Made by a program: the position numbers and the translations under genes
Assembly: GCF_000002235.5 (NCBI RefSeq)
Contig: NW_022145615.1
Span: forward strand, 27,826,921-27,890,920
Direction of reading: 5' to 3'
From: Strongylocentrotus purpuratus
Lineage: Eukaryota > Echinodermata > Echinoidea > Camarodonta > Strongylocentrotidae
DNA: 64,000 bases
Notes under the pieces: generated by a model
The model's input: only the letters and a program-made list of their open reading frames with translations
Databases searched by the model: none
What the model was told of the DNA's origin: nothing
In this document: positions 51,086 through 62,836 of the stretch, one piece after another
Layout: every line of letters begins with the position of its first letter
Position numbering within the stretch: position 1 is the stretch's first letter

Positions 51086-51764
51086 CTATTAGTAAAGTTT
51101 CATGAATATTGGCCCAGACCGGCAAACGAATGTATTGCATTACCTCGAATGGGGTCGGTTTTGTAGTACATAAAACACGATTGCAACTCATTCCTAAAAA
51201 TCAAATTAAGTCAATTGCAATAGCCTTGTACGTCATCTTTTGAAATTTGCATCCATGACAACGAGGTTTTAAGCAATCCGAACACGATTTTTATGAGGTG
51301 TTCAACAGGGTATTGAAATTTCTCTTTATATTTTTTTTCTCATTATAGTTGCGATCGTGTTTAAGGTACCTTGCCATTTTCAAAGAAATAAATTTCAAGC
51401 AGACGGTGTTGTGCTGATTAAAAGACTAGACATATTAAGTAAAGTACATGTTTATATTTGATAAGTATATGTCTAACTATCTGTTTAATAATGGCAATGA
51501 TAACAATGATAATATGTTTCGTTTACACAGGGTATCCTCATCAGTATTATAACTGTTCTCCCTGAGGGCCCGGCAATCATACTATTACCCCGGCCTAAGC
51601 AGAGCCACCATGAAAAGGCGCTCGAGTATAAAAGGAATTTCTTCCTACCGGGAGAATTTCCCTGAATATACGTCAAATATTGCGTTTAAAAGCTTTAGCA
51701 AGTTATCCATTTACACCGAAACAATGCCTCTTGCCTATAAACATCTCACTACTCACAGGGGCAT
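51086..51764. other. Block 2 intergenic with truncated SINE
   Basis: Aligns with 37079-39165 of block 1 minus insertions. 51530-51615 is the truncated SINE with the unoccupied MITE site at 51579-51591. Confidence 0.6.
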
Positions 51765-52579
51765 GGGTGTCGATCCCAGGGGGGATGGGAGATATATCCC
51801 CCCCAATATTTCAGGTGGGGGGGTGGCCTGTACAATCATCCCCCCCAATAATTCACCATCACAAAAAAAAAATTAATGATGAGAGCCCGATGAGAGTACA
51901 TGTAATGGTTATTATACTCGTCTTTTGTCTTCTTTCTCTAATAATTCAATGAAACATCAAAGCTTCCGCGCTTCGCGCGGAGGAAGGGGAACTTAATTCA
52001 AACAAGGATTAATAGTCGAGAACGGTACAACGAATCGTCTTCTTTCTCTCATAATTTAATGAAACGTCAGAGCTTCCGCGCTTCGCGCAGGAGGGGGGGG
52101 GGGAACTGAATTCAGACAAGGATTAAGAGTCGAGAATGGTACAACGAATCGTCTTCTTTCTTTAATAATTTAATGAATTGTCAGAGCTCACTACCACCCC
52201 CTAAAATAAAATCCTGGTAATTACGCGCTTGAGAGGATAATAACCCAGGTAGCAAGCTCATGTGGGCCCCACATGGGTCCCATATTCTCTGAAATGTTAT
52301 CTTTATTGAGGGTGACTTGAAAAAAGTTAATAACTTGGAAGGGAGGGGTACAACCTGCCACACGCTTCTAGCTCTTGGTTGCTCTGATCCATTGCCGAAA
52401 ATATTTTGGCCCCTTTCATCCCCCCCCCCAACCACGGATACAAATCGACACCTCTGCACAGGGGCGTCAATCCTTTTTTTTAATGTGGGGGGGGGGACAC
52501 AATGGAGTAACATATGGGAGTGTCTGAGGAGGGATATGGCCCTCTCAGAAGTTGAAAGAAAATTGAATTTTCAAACTCA

Positions 52580-52967
52580 TTAAGATAAAGACCAGTTATG
52601 GTCATGCGATTGCATTGTGAAAGAAACGTTGTGGAATCGATCAAAAAAGGTTGATCATCTAGCATATAAGTATTGGTGTGTACTGCAAGGTTTTGGAATC
52701 ACCAAAATTATAAGAAATTTGGCCCAGTCTTGATAAAGTTACAAGCACGGTACACAGAAAGATGTATATAGGACTACCCCATACGTGCGCGACCCTTCGT
52801 TATATCTATCAGGTCCAAATATATATATAAATTTAAAAATAGGCGTTTTCTCAGGAAAATTTGTGTGATCACTTATTAGTGAAAACACATTCTTTCACAC
52901 GATTGGTAAAAAGCGCTTTCATTTCATTTTTTGAGAGGCCGTTTCCGAAACTAGTCTTTACCTTTAA
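52580..52967. mobile_element. TTAA-flanked MITE, AGGTAAAGACCAG family, copy 2
   Basis: TTAA at 52580-52583 and 52964-52967. Inverted ends GATAAAGACCAG and CTAGTCTTTACCT. Inverse orientation to copy 1. It sits in the spacer of the foldback element. Confidence 0.8.
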
Positions 52968-53734
52968 TTTCTAGCAATTTTTGTCTGAAAACCATCGTTT
53001 AGATTCCATTGTATTTTTTTCTCCTGAAAGGGGGATATCTTATAAGATGATGATGTGGATCCTAATCAAATGATCGGTTGAAAGCGTACACGTGACCAGG
53101 CATTTATTTTGCCTAACGCGTAATTTGGATAATGACCGGTCATTATCAAAATCATGTTATAAAACATATTTTTTAATGAAACAAATAAAACATAGTCTTA
53201 TAACAAAATTATTACACATCATTTTGTTCGGGTATTTGCAAAATTACCCACACTCTGTACCTTCAAAACAGTCCAAACACCCTCGGATATCGCCTCGGGC
53301 GTGTTAGACTGTTCCAAGGGTACCTCGTGTGGGTATTGTTACTAATGCCCTCACTGATGTGTATTATTTGTATATTACTATTTGAAAGACTCGGAGACAC
53401 ATTTGCTATCTTAAGCTTTAATATTGTAATTATTATGTGAAATGATTCCATGGAGTATCTTGATTACAACAGTGTAGTTTAAAGTTAGTTACTAAATGTA
53501 CCTGTCTTTTTATTCATTATCGCTAACATAACGTTTTGATACACTGTTTAGGTATATTTAAAGATATTTTTTCAACACTTTTGTCAAATATTGAGTGTCT
53601 ATCCATTGTGACATTGTCTTACACACAAAAAAAGGAAACATGTAAGTCATGGTTATAATTTGTAAAAATGAAACTGTATACAAAATTATATAAACTACAA
53701 ATAAAATGGATGTAAGTGAGTAATAAGTAACCAT

Positions 53735-54006
53735 CACTATGAACATGGCGGACAAAGAAAGAGGACAAAATATACAGTTCCTCATTCTACCCTCAACAAT
53801 GGCTGTGGTAGATAAAGGAACATCCTTTCACTGCTATAATGTAAAATGTGTAGAACAGGTGTCACATGCATATTCACCTGTTCTACACATATTTACGTAA
53901 TAGCAGTAAAGGGATGTTCATTTGTCTATATACCACAGCAATTGTTGAGGGTAGAATGAGGAACTGTATATTTTCTCCTCTTTCTCTGTCCGTCATATTC
54001 ATAGTG
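53735..54006. repeat. Inner inverted repeat, arms of about 130 bp
   Basis: 53735-53861 (CACTATGAACATGGCGG to GTAGAACAGGTG) is the inverse of 53875-54006, separated by only 13 bp. Mismatches and small indels are scattered. It is nested in the foldback spacer, off-centre relative to the outer arms. Confidence 0.85.
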
Positions 54007-54779
54007 CATCTGGATATTGATATTATGATAACCATGAACATCTCAGAAAAATATACAAGGTAACAGTTCATTTACCATCAGAGGTGTCGATTTGTATCCG
54101 TGGTTAGGGGGGATGAAAGGGGCCAAAATATTTTCGGCAATGGATCAAAGCAACCAATAGGTAGAAGCGTGTGGCAGGTTGCACCCCTCCCTTCCAAGTT
54201 ATTAACTTTTTCAAGTCACCCTCAATAAAGATAACATTTCAGAGAATATGGGACCCATGTGGGGCCCACATGAGCTTGCTACCTGGGTTATTATCCTCTC
54301 AAGCGCGTAATTACCAGGATTTTATTTTAGGGGGTGGTAGTGAGCTCTGACAATTCATTAAGTTATTAAGGAAAGAAGACGATTCGTTGTACCATTCTCG
54401 ACTCTTAATCCTTGTCTGAATTCAGTTCCCCCCCCCCCCCTCCTGCGCGAAGCGCGGAAGCTCTGACGTTTCATTAAATTATGAGAGAAAGAAGACGATT
54501 CGTTGTACCGTTCTCGACTATTAATCCTTGTTTGAATTAAGTTCCCCTTCCTCCGTGCGAAGCGCGGAAGCTTTGATGTTTCATTGAATTATTAGAGAAA
54601 GAAGACAAAAGACGAGTATAATAACCATTACATGTACTCTCATCAGGCTCTCATCATTATTATTTTTTTTTTTTTGTGATGGTGAATTATTGGGGGGATG
54701 ATTGTACAGGCCATCCCCCCACCTGAAATATTGGGGGGGGGGGGGGATATATCCCCCATCCCCCCTGGGATCGACACCC

Positions 54780-55883
54780 ATGTTTACCATCCCGGTTTTT
54801 TAGTATGGTTACATTCCATTTATCATTAATGTCTACAAAACGCTCAGTCCACTTCATATTGACGATAAACATCTTCAGTTTTAATACACATTTTCACTTG
54901 AAATAGAGAAATTGAATATGACATATCTCCTGATGAGTTTATCCAAAATTTCAGTAAGTCGAAATGTTACAACTCGGCGATAATAATGTTTTATACTTGG
55001 AATCTCGGAGTTTGTGGTATCAATTTTCAACCAGAGTGGCTAGAATACTATGGTTTAACAGCTAGCTGAGCACCATTATGTAGCAATCTCAAAACATTCG
55101 ATCAGGTATAAACTCGGAAGTTGAGGGCTTTACGATTCGAGTTCGAGAATATAGTTAGTCATGTTTGCTAGCAATCCTTACCATAACCCCTGATTAAATC
55201 ACGTTTTGAACAAACTTAATTCAAACTGAAAGTGTGTTAGGGAAACGATGGAATACGCCCTAAATAGGCAAGAAGCTCAATGAAAACATTTCTCTTATAA
55301 ATACGACATTAAAACGATAAAATGTTTGCGTGAAACTTTATGAGTTATAATTTAAAGTAGGTCCTTTTGGTATTAATACAAATAAAGTGACTGCTATGAG
55401 AGGCATCGCTGTTTCTATAGACTCAAGGGGACATTACATCGAGATATGACCCAAATGCGCCCGAGAGCCAGTATAGATACAGCTACGCTTCGATAAATAT
55501 TATATATACCGAATTAGCAAACACATCTACAAGGAATTCCTACCGTATCCTTTTCTTGAGTAAAGACTGGTTAAAACATCACAGAAAATCTGAGACACTG
55601 TCTGTAAATCTTCGCTAGAAAGTTGCCTGAATGTTACGATTATTTGGGAATCGCAGACAAAAAGCACTGTATAGTATCCGCGCTCCTACAAAGAAACTTT
55701 TTAGACGTAAACCAATGGGGATCTCAGCAAAATTTATTTATGCGGCCCGTACGTTAGCCGGGCCAACGGGCATCTTTTAAAAAAATAAATATTGTCCGGT
55801 AGGCGAGCATGGCTAAGATCACGACTCCGATTTCGACCAATCAGAAGGCTAGATTTCTAAAGAGAGGTATATAATTTCTTTTA
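54780..55883. other. 3' flank of 7TM copy 4
   Basis: No gene is seen. From about 55238 it aligns with 39228 onward of block 1 (ACGATGGAATACGC, then CTTATAAAT). Confidence 0.5.
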
Positions 55884-58257
55884 CTAATTCTTTATATCAC
55901 GTAGCTGTATGTCATTGCCGTCTACTGGAGGCTCGTCGCTGTGATTAAAGGCTTTATCTTTCACTGAATGTGTTTGAGTGTTATGGGAATCAGTGAGACT
56001 TGTACTATGTGTTAAGCTGCTGAGATGATCCCTTAATGGCGCGAATTTGGCCTTCCAGAGGGTAGCCACTCGTTTGTTACAACATAATACGATTGGTAGG
56101 ATGAAGGTCGAGAGTTGGTTCAAAAGCTGAGCGATGATGGCTAGACTAGTGATGGGTCTGAACAGGAAAGCCACGTAGAAGATCCAAGATGGAAGCCAGA
56201 GAACACCAAAGATTGCCGCCATCTTGTAAATTAAGGGAGAAAAATTGTACGATATTAATTAAACGCTACTGGGTAGCTCGGAGGGTTATATCTCCCTAAA
56301 AATGGAAGTGGATGGTAGGACTATATTTGCTTCAACTGATTTTTGTCTTTCTAATGTGAGTAACCGTTAACAAGTTTGGAAACTTGCTAAAAACAATTCT
56401 AATCATCCCAATTCTTCCCTCTTTCTAAAATAAAAATTATTTGATTATTCAAAAGAACTTCCATCCTTTTTACACAAATATTTACGTTTTTATAGCTCAC
56501 TAAACAATCTTTATGCAATTGTAATTAAATTATGTGTGAGCATTCGAAGACGACAGGAGGAAGATAAGAACTCTTGAACACTTGGATTCTGATCATCAAT
56601 AATATTGTAGGATAGTTTTATTAGCGGTCAGCACCGTGTTGGCTAGCCTATCCGATATGCGTCGGGTATACTTGTAAAGCCCGACGCATATCGGATAGGC
56701 TACATGTTGGCCAGCATAGATGATTAGATGATTGCACTGGTATGATTTTTTTAAATTGATCTCTTAGGAACTGAAGAGCTATGACATTTCATGTTACTAT
56801 AAAAAAATTGATTTTACCTTTATCGTTAATTGACGTTCATTCCTTCGTCTATTATTTCCACCCGAGTCCATCGATGCCACATCGAGTCGTGTTGCCCTTA
56901 ATCTGTAAACCACCAGGACAAACAGGACACAGTCGACAAGGAACGGAATGAAACTTTGTGTGGTAATGAGATAGGTCGGCCAGCCATCGATAATCCAGCA
57001 GTATTCGTCGATGTCATAGATTTTGATGCCTCCAATGTGCAGAAAGACGGCAAGAAGAGAGAATATTAGAGGAAGACCCCACCCAAACAGGGAAAGGAGA
57101 AGAAAGAAGCGGCTTCCAGAAACCTCATCCATGCGATGAATACCTTTCCTGCCAAGTGTCCACGCCAGGAAAATGGCAACAGCCGTCCACCAGTAGTTTG
57201 GTACAAGTACAAAGTAGTAGATGAGAGTAGCTATGAAGACACAGAGTTGAGGATTATCAGTTTCAAGTGGGATGTACCCTGATGTGTAACAGAGAGACAG
57301 CAACCCTGCAACTACCAGGCTCATGACATTCTTACCATAGGTGTTACGGAGTTCTTTGAACATGACGAATGTGAACAGGCAGAAGAGAAGTGCAGCCAAA
57401 GAAACGCCGTTGAGAATTTGAAGACACACCTTCAACCAATCTGGAAGTTTGTCCCACGTCTGATCGCCACGTAGAGGAATAATGGGCGGTGCAGCAATGG
57501 TCGTTAGGCAGTTAAGCGAATATGGCAAAGTATAAACAGGGGCGATTTCTTCAATGCCTGTATCATCAATGAATAGTAATTCTGGTTTAAACGCACCAAA
57601 TATATCCTCATCGATTGTGCAAATTGAATCATTCTGCTGTTCCCATCGGAGTCTCAACCAATCACCGGCATCGGTACACAACCCAGTTTCAGACTCCTCA
57701 TCAGGATTGACAGAAATGCAGAAGAAGCTATATAAAACTGACCAAGAATCATGAATCTCATATCTATACAGCCGTTTTAAATCAAGATTTACTTCACAAT
57801 CCAGCGTCCTGAATTGACAGTCCTCTTCAAAGTATCCAACATACGCAACGTTCTTTTCATTATCGGTGCATTCTTTTTCAAAATCATTTGGAAAGTTCTG
57901 CATTGATACAGAAGCAATGGAATAGCTTAGATTTGCAACCCCATTTTCGTAATAAAACGTATTGTTTCGTAGACAAACTGGTTCAAAGTCGTCAAAAAGT
58001 CCTCGAAAGGAAATCATAATTCGGTCAGCTTCAGTACTTCTATTTTGAGGAACTACTACATTATCAACATCTCCTGACACCATGCTTTCCAAAGAAGTTT
58101 CCAGGTTAAGAAAGAAGTCGTCCGAAAGCGAAAAATTGGACGACTCGATGACCAATTCTGCAATTCCATTGAATGTTTGATCCGAAGCTGTCAACCTGAC
58201 AGCTAGAAAAATCACAAGCTGGAGAAAAGCGATAGAGGCAACATATTTCCTATCCAT
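55884..58257 (-). CDS. 7TM receptor, type II, copy 4 (2 exons, 592 aa)
   Basis: Exon A 58257-56818 (480 codons) ends ITIK|GTAAAA; exon B is 56222-55884 (112 aa plus stop), phase 0. The start MDRKYVASIAF is chosen over an in-frame ATG 37 codons upstream because it opens the signal peptide and is shared with copy 2. Possible SEA-like segment at about residues 26-95 (TFNGIAELV...IMISFRGLF), a Cys-rich ectodomain, TM1-TM5 in exon A and TM6-TM7 in exon B. NYWW in TM3 and EYCW in the second extracellular loop are conserved. The tail ends QLRDIKN. It is the intact counterpart of frameshifted copy 2. Intron 595 bp, with a 59-bp hairpin insertion. A 5' UTR acceptor is at 58576. Confidence 0.87.
56644..56702. 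mobile_element. 59-bp perfect hairpin with flanking duplication
   Basis: A 23-nt arm (TAGCCTATCCGATATGCGTC...) at 56644-56666 is the exact inverse of 56680-56702; the loop is 13 nt. It is flanked by CGTGTTGGC (56635-56643) and CATGTTGGC (56703-56711), 8 of 9 identical. Copy 2 has the uninterrupted CACCGTGTGGGGACCAGCATAG at about 40210-40231. This fits a very short inserted palindrome. Confidence 0.8.
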
Positions 58258-58575
58258 GTTGTATTTGTCGCGAGCGAACAATTTGTATTTGCAAAAATAG
58301 TTGAAAAGTAAGATACATGAGGTTTTCAGGAAGCAATATACATCCCATCCATGTTGTATTCCTTGCACGGGTTTCTATGATTCGAGCTGAGTCGTGATCT
58401 TATCTTTGACGTCATGAAAATGTCTTTGTACTCCTAAATCATCATATTTAATGTCTCGTACGGCGTGCATAGTCAGTCTGGCAGTTTCTTGTCAAGTACA
58501 CCAACAGGGTGTTATCTGTGTGCAGTCTGATGAATGACTGTTGGAAGAAACCATTCATTCTATACGATGCATGAT

Positions 58576-59472
58576 CCTGTGGAAAGAACACATAAACAGA
58601 GGTTTAAAGAGTGACAATGGAAGTTTTCATCCAATACGTCAGTCACACAGCCAAACCGACTTCACACCCGTCCGACCGATTCTTAGCCATTCAGGGTAAA
58701 GTAATTTTTGCACGGTAGACAAAAGGTCGGTGACTTAAACGTCTCCATTTACAACCAACAATCTTGAATAACGAGTAAAAGGGGGAGGGGGCGGTGCTCC
58801 TAAAATAACAGTGCCCTTCGATTGTGGCCCCGGAACCAAAAAGGCACCTGACAATGTCTACATGTAGAATTTTCTTCGTGTATTTGAAAGTCACACTTCC
58901 ACATAACCCATCTACCAACTTAGGTTTTCACTTTTCAAAGTGATTATAGGTAAGTTTATCATGGAGTTTGTCGCTATTAAAATGACTGAACCCTACAATT
59001 GCCGGCCACAATGACGAGAAGACAACAACAATTGTAATTAAGGGATTACATAGCCACTCGCTTGCAACCCACTACTAAAAAAAAGTCGATAAGAGTTTCG
59101 AAAAGGAAAAAGCAGTTTCCGTAATTCAATTGTAATTTTTCGGAATGAAAGACTTCAGTGGCCGTGTGTTAGAGATTGCGAAACACCTGCTGATATCAAA
59201 ATTTCGAACAGAGATTGACAATCCAATGAATCTGTGAAATGTGATATAATTTAATCATGTTATTAGAAACAATTATGAAATTTCATATAGACAGCCAAAC
59301 TCGTCGAAAAGATCGGAAACTCTAATTGACCTTGAAACTATATATTCTGTTTGCTGTTTCTGTTATCATTCTGTTTGTAAAACTGTGTAAGTCTATGTAT
59401 TTCTTCTGAAACAAAATAAAAGATTGTCCCTAATCGCAATCACAATGATCAATGGGCAAGCATATACAGCTA

Positions 59473-59508
<36 letters not shown>

Positions 59509-60500
59509 CATTTGCAGGTAGTTAATGACCTCGAGTCTACTGTATTTGACCAATAGTACGTTACGATATATGCACTGTAGAACACTTGATTTCGTCTTAA
59601 AATTCATGTCACGAAGTTCAATATAATCCAAACGCAGGGATATCTGCATGCATAGCACTACTGATATATCCCCCGATAAAACGTAATATTCCTTAGTATA
59701 TAGCCTGTCCTTAAATGAATTCCAAAAGATCCTCTTAACATGTAACAACTAGATTTGTAATACTTTAAAGTGAAAATAACATCACGTTCCTACTTGGAAA
59801 ATAATAATAGGCCTACACGACAACATACCAATAATATATTGGTTGTTTTAAAACTAATTGTCAGAACTGACACTGCGTTGGATGTTACATGGTCTTTTTC
59901 TTCTTTGTGTTATGTTTTATCCACTCCAGCAAAGCATAGAGTAAATGCTAATGCGTATTGACTTTTAGCGCTGTATACTTGCTGAGAGGTAGCAATTACA
60001 CACAATACACACACTGCACACAATTGTACTCTAATGCACACAATAAATATGATGTGGCTGATCGGCAAGTTCGACAGTAGACTCACGATATGAATTTTCC
60101 AAATATTCTTTCTAACATCGGTAAGTTGAAAAGATTGTATTTTACTGTTATTTAGGTGTCATCAATTGTCACTAAAGTACCGATTTTGAGTGAACTCAGT
60201 TGAGTTATGTACAGTGGTGTTTGAAATGTTCAGAATCAATAGAACAGTTTTTAATACACAGCCAGGATAGTAATGCAGCTATGTGGGGTTTTATCCTGGC
60301 CTTTATTAGACAATAATACCTTCACTTACGCTTCGTGAGACTTTTAGTCACCCGAAAAACACTAAAATCATAAAGAACGGCTGTAATTGCATGTCTTAAT
60401 AGGTATAATAATGAAGCTTTTCTTACCTGCAAGATAGCAGAATCACAGTAATAGATGACCTGAGCTGCTTGTTGCAGGGCATCTCGAATCCTTCGAGATG
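58576..60500 (-). other. Predicted 5' UTR intron and exon of 7TM copy 4
   Basis: On the minus strand the donor TTGCAG|GTAAGA is at 60427/60426 and the acceptor TTCTTTCCACAG|GATC has its exon starting at 58576, matching copy 2. The exon's upstream limit is not visible. The intron also holds (TA)n at 59475-59505. ORFs at 58691-58918 and 59470-59748 show no domain. Confidence 0.5.
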
Positions 60501-60938
60501 TACATGTAGACTCTGATCGTCTTAGGGTCAGTATACATAGTATGCAGACAGTGCAGTGTTTTTTTTATATTGTTATTCTCTCAACTGTATCCGATTATAC
60601 ACAATTTGATACCTGTAAACCCGTCTGTTCTGTCCCTGCAAGAAGTCACATTACTTTAATGCAAATAAAAGGCTATTGTATTACTTCACGAATGAATGAT
60701 CCCGTGTACAGCAGGAATATAGATTTTTGTTGACCTTTTACAGACTCCGAAGCCAGCAGTTCTTTTAGACCTATCTGTGTACGAATACAAGAATGTGGTT
60801 TGGTTATTTTTGGTATTGCTCTTCACGCGCCTACGTTGGTTCTTGTTGCTGGTATTCAGGGTACCAGGTGGAGTTTGATATATTGCCAAGTAGTGACATT
60901 ACCAGCCTTATAGTCACGCCTTAACGGGATCGTTTAAC
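60501..60938. other. Right edge of block 2
   Basis: Homologous to 43541-44105 up to about 60895. Likely the promoter region of 7TM copy 4. No named element. Confidence 0.5.
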
Positions 60939-61059
60939 AATAGGGACTTTTAGATTTGCGTGGACTAATACGTGTGACGTCCATTCAAGGCAGTGCTTAA
61001 TAAGGACGTCGAGCGTAGCATAGACCTATTGTCTTCGTGCGAATCTAAAAGTCCCTATT
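60939..61059. mobile_element. Palindromic MITE, AATAGGGACTTTTAGATT ends, copy 2
   Basis: 121 bp; left end AATAGGGACTTTTAGATTTGCG, right end its near inverse. Flanks GTTTAAC and GTTAAAT. Middle sequence (GACGTCCATTCAAGGCAGTGC) is related to copy 1 in the opposite sense. Confidence 0.85.
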
Positions 61060-62836
61060 GTTAAATCTGAGATACGCGGCCCTACGTGTTATCAGTGTCT
61101 GTGATATGGTGTAATGTTGAAGCCCTAAAAAAATCGCGCTTCAAAACGATCAAGAAGTGCCTCAAAAAAAAATTAAAATCTTTGAGTGACCGGTTTTACC
61201 ATACTCATTTTCCCCAATAGACTGTAGTGTAATTCCAATCACAAATATCTTGATAATCAGACATGCGATCCGCTTGTAAAAGTCATGGAGTTCCTGACTG
61301 ACCTAAAGGTTTATAATTATCATTGCAGCATGAGCTAAATCCAGGATTTTGTTTCAGAATCTGAGACAAAGTTACCGGATCCCTTTACTATGTCCCATAT
61401 GCAGGCCCAAAAATTAAAAGGTTAAATTCCAACGGCATTTAAAAAACCGTATACTAATTTAGAACTTCCCTCAAAACGAAAAGGCTTGAAAATGGCTTTT
61501 AGTGGCAAAATGACGACCATTAGTTATCGCATCGACTTTTAAAAGTGATTGCGATGAAAGTCTGAATTTCAGACCCTTTTACCGAATGTTTGTACATTTT
61601 GTGCTGCACTAAGATTCTATCAGTTTAATTTTTGCCATTATGAGTAGAGGGTTATTGATGTAGGCAAATGCTCATGTACCTGTAAGCTGTTACAGGTCAT
61701 TTTATGTATGTTATTACCAAAGAAAAAAAATGTCAGTCGCTCAATAGTGTCTGACAGTGAAATCTAGAAGGTAGCGGGTTTCCTTCCATAATTTGAATAC
61801 TACGACACTGCTAATGTTTAAATTTCACAGATAGGACAAACATGACATATTCATTTTTTAAACATTTGCAATCATTATACGTAAGGGCTCTTCAAATTGG
61901 CTGAATCGGTAATGTCTATGTAATGTAGTGGTGGAAACCTTTCCCATCCGTTCAAACGCACAAAATAACTGAAATTCTAAGTTTTTAAAAAATGTATGAC
62001 TCGGGATGGTATTTTCTCCTTTAAGAGGACTGGTAATTATATACTATCCGTAATTTATCTTGAGTGGTGCCCCAAGGTGAAGGCACAGCAATTAGTGATA
62101 TTTTGTACACGACAAACCCAACGGGAGAGATATCAGTCACTATGTCACAATCCACTGACAATATTGTCAATTTGAGATTCGATGTAGTGATCTCATATTT
62201 CAAACATACATAACTTTCTTATTGTTGGACAGATTTATTTCAAACTTTCGCCATTCTGTTTCTCTGTCTGACAGACATGAGCGCTATACAAGAACCCATT
62301 ATCATCATTATTATTATTATTCTGCTTTCATTCAAATGAATTTATTACAAAGGTTGGATTGCCTACTCCGACCCGATTCTTGGCTATTTGTGTGTAATGT
62401 GAAAGACCACTCTTTTAGGAGTCACTATAGGGATCACTTGCATCAAATTATAGTCGATTCCACTTCAAATTATTCTGACTAACTATTTGAGAGTGAAATT
62501 CGCTATTTTGAGCTTGAATTTCTACACCTAAACGAAGTGATCCATCATAATTATCACTCCTCAGACGGTGGATTACTGTACAGATAGAAAGTAAAGTTTG
62601 TTCGGTCTCTTGTCGGTCTCATTGATGAGACTAGGGCATCAACCGGGGGCATCAAGATCAAATTCGGTGCAAGGTGAAAGTTCAACATCGGGATATTGGA
62701 TTGTTGATTCAATTTTTATTCAGCAACTAAACGGGATGTTTGATGATAAACATGAGGAGGTTCTACGGCGCTTGCTCGGGCGACAATTTCTCCATGGCAA
62801 ATTATTTATACGAACTGAATAAGTAACTTCAACCAT
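61060..62836. repeat. Decayed copies of the 12.9-15.5 kb repeats
   Basis: 61065-61380 matches 13407-13740 and 61388-61830 matches the AGGTACTATGTCCC MITE without a clear right end. 62140-62270 matches 12880-13010. An ORF at 62598-62822 has no recognisable domain. No gene is supported. Confidence 0.65.

Larger units (their letters stand above)
51765..54779. mobile_element. 3-kb foldback element with arms of about 690 bp
   Basis: The left arm 51765-52452 and right arm 54083-54779 are near-perfect inverse copies. Both outer ends are GGGTGTCGAT and both inner ends ATCGACACC. Each arm holds about three tandem units of about 115 bp containing CTTCCGCGCTTCGCGC. The spacer contains a MITE (52584-52963) and a second inverted repeat (53735-53861 and 53875-54006). 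Foldback elements with tandem subrepeats in long arms are known in sea urchins (TU elements) and Drosophila (FB). No transposase. It lies in block 2 only. Confidence 0.85.

Noticed and set aside
62598..62822. 74-aa plus-strand ORF with protein-like composition
   Set aside because: It starts in a stretch related to repeat sequence near 11485. No domain, splice signal or neighbour supports it.
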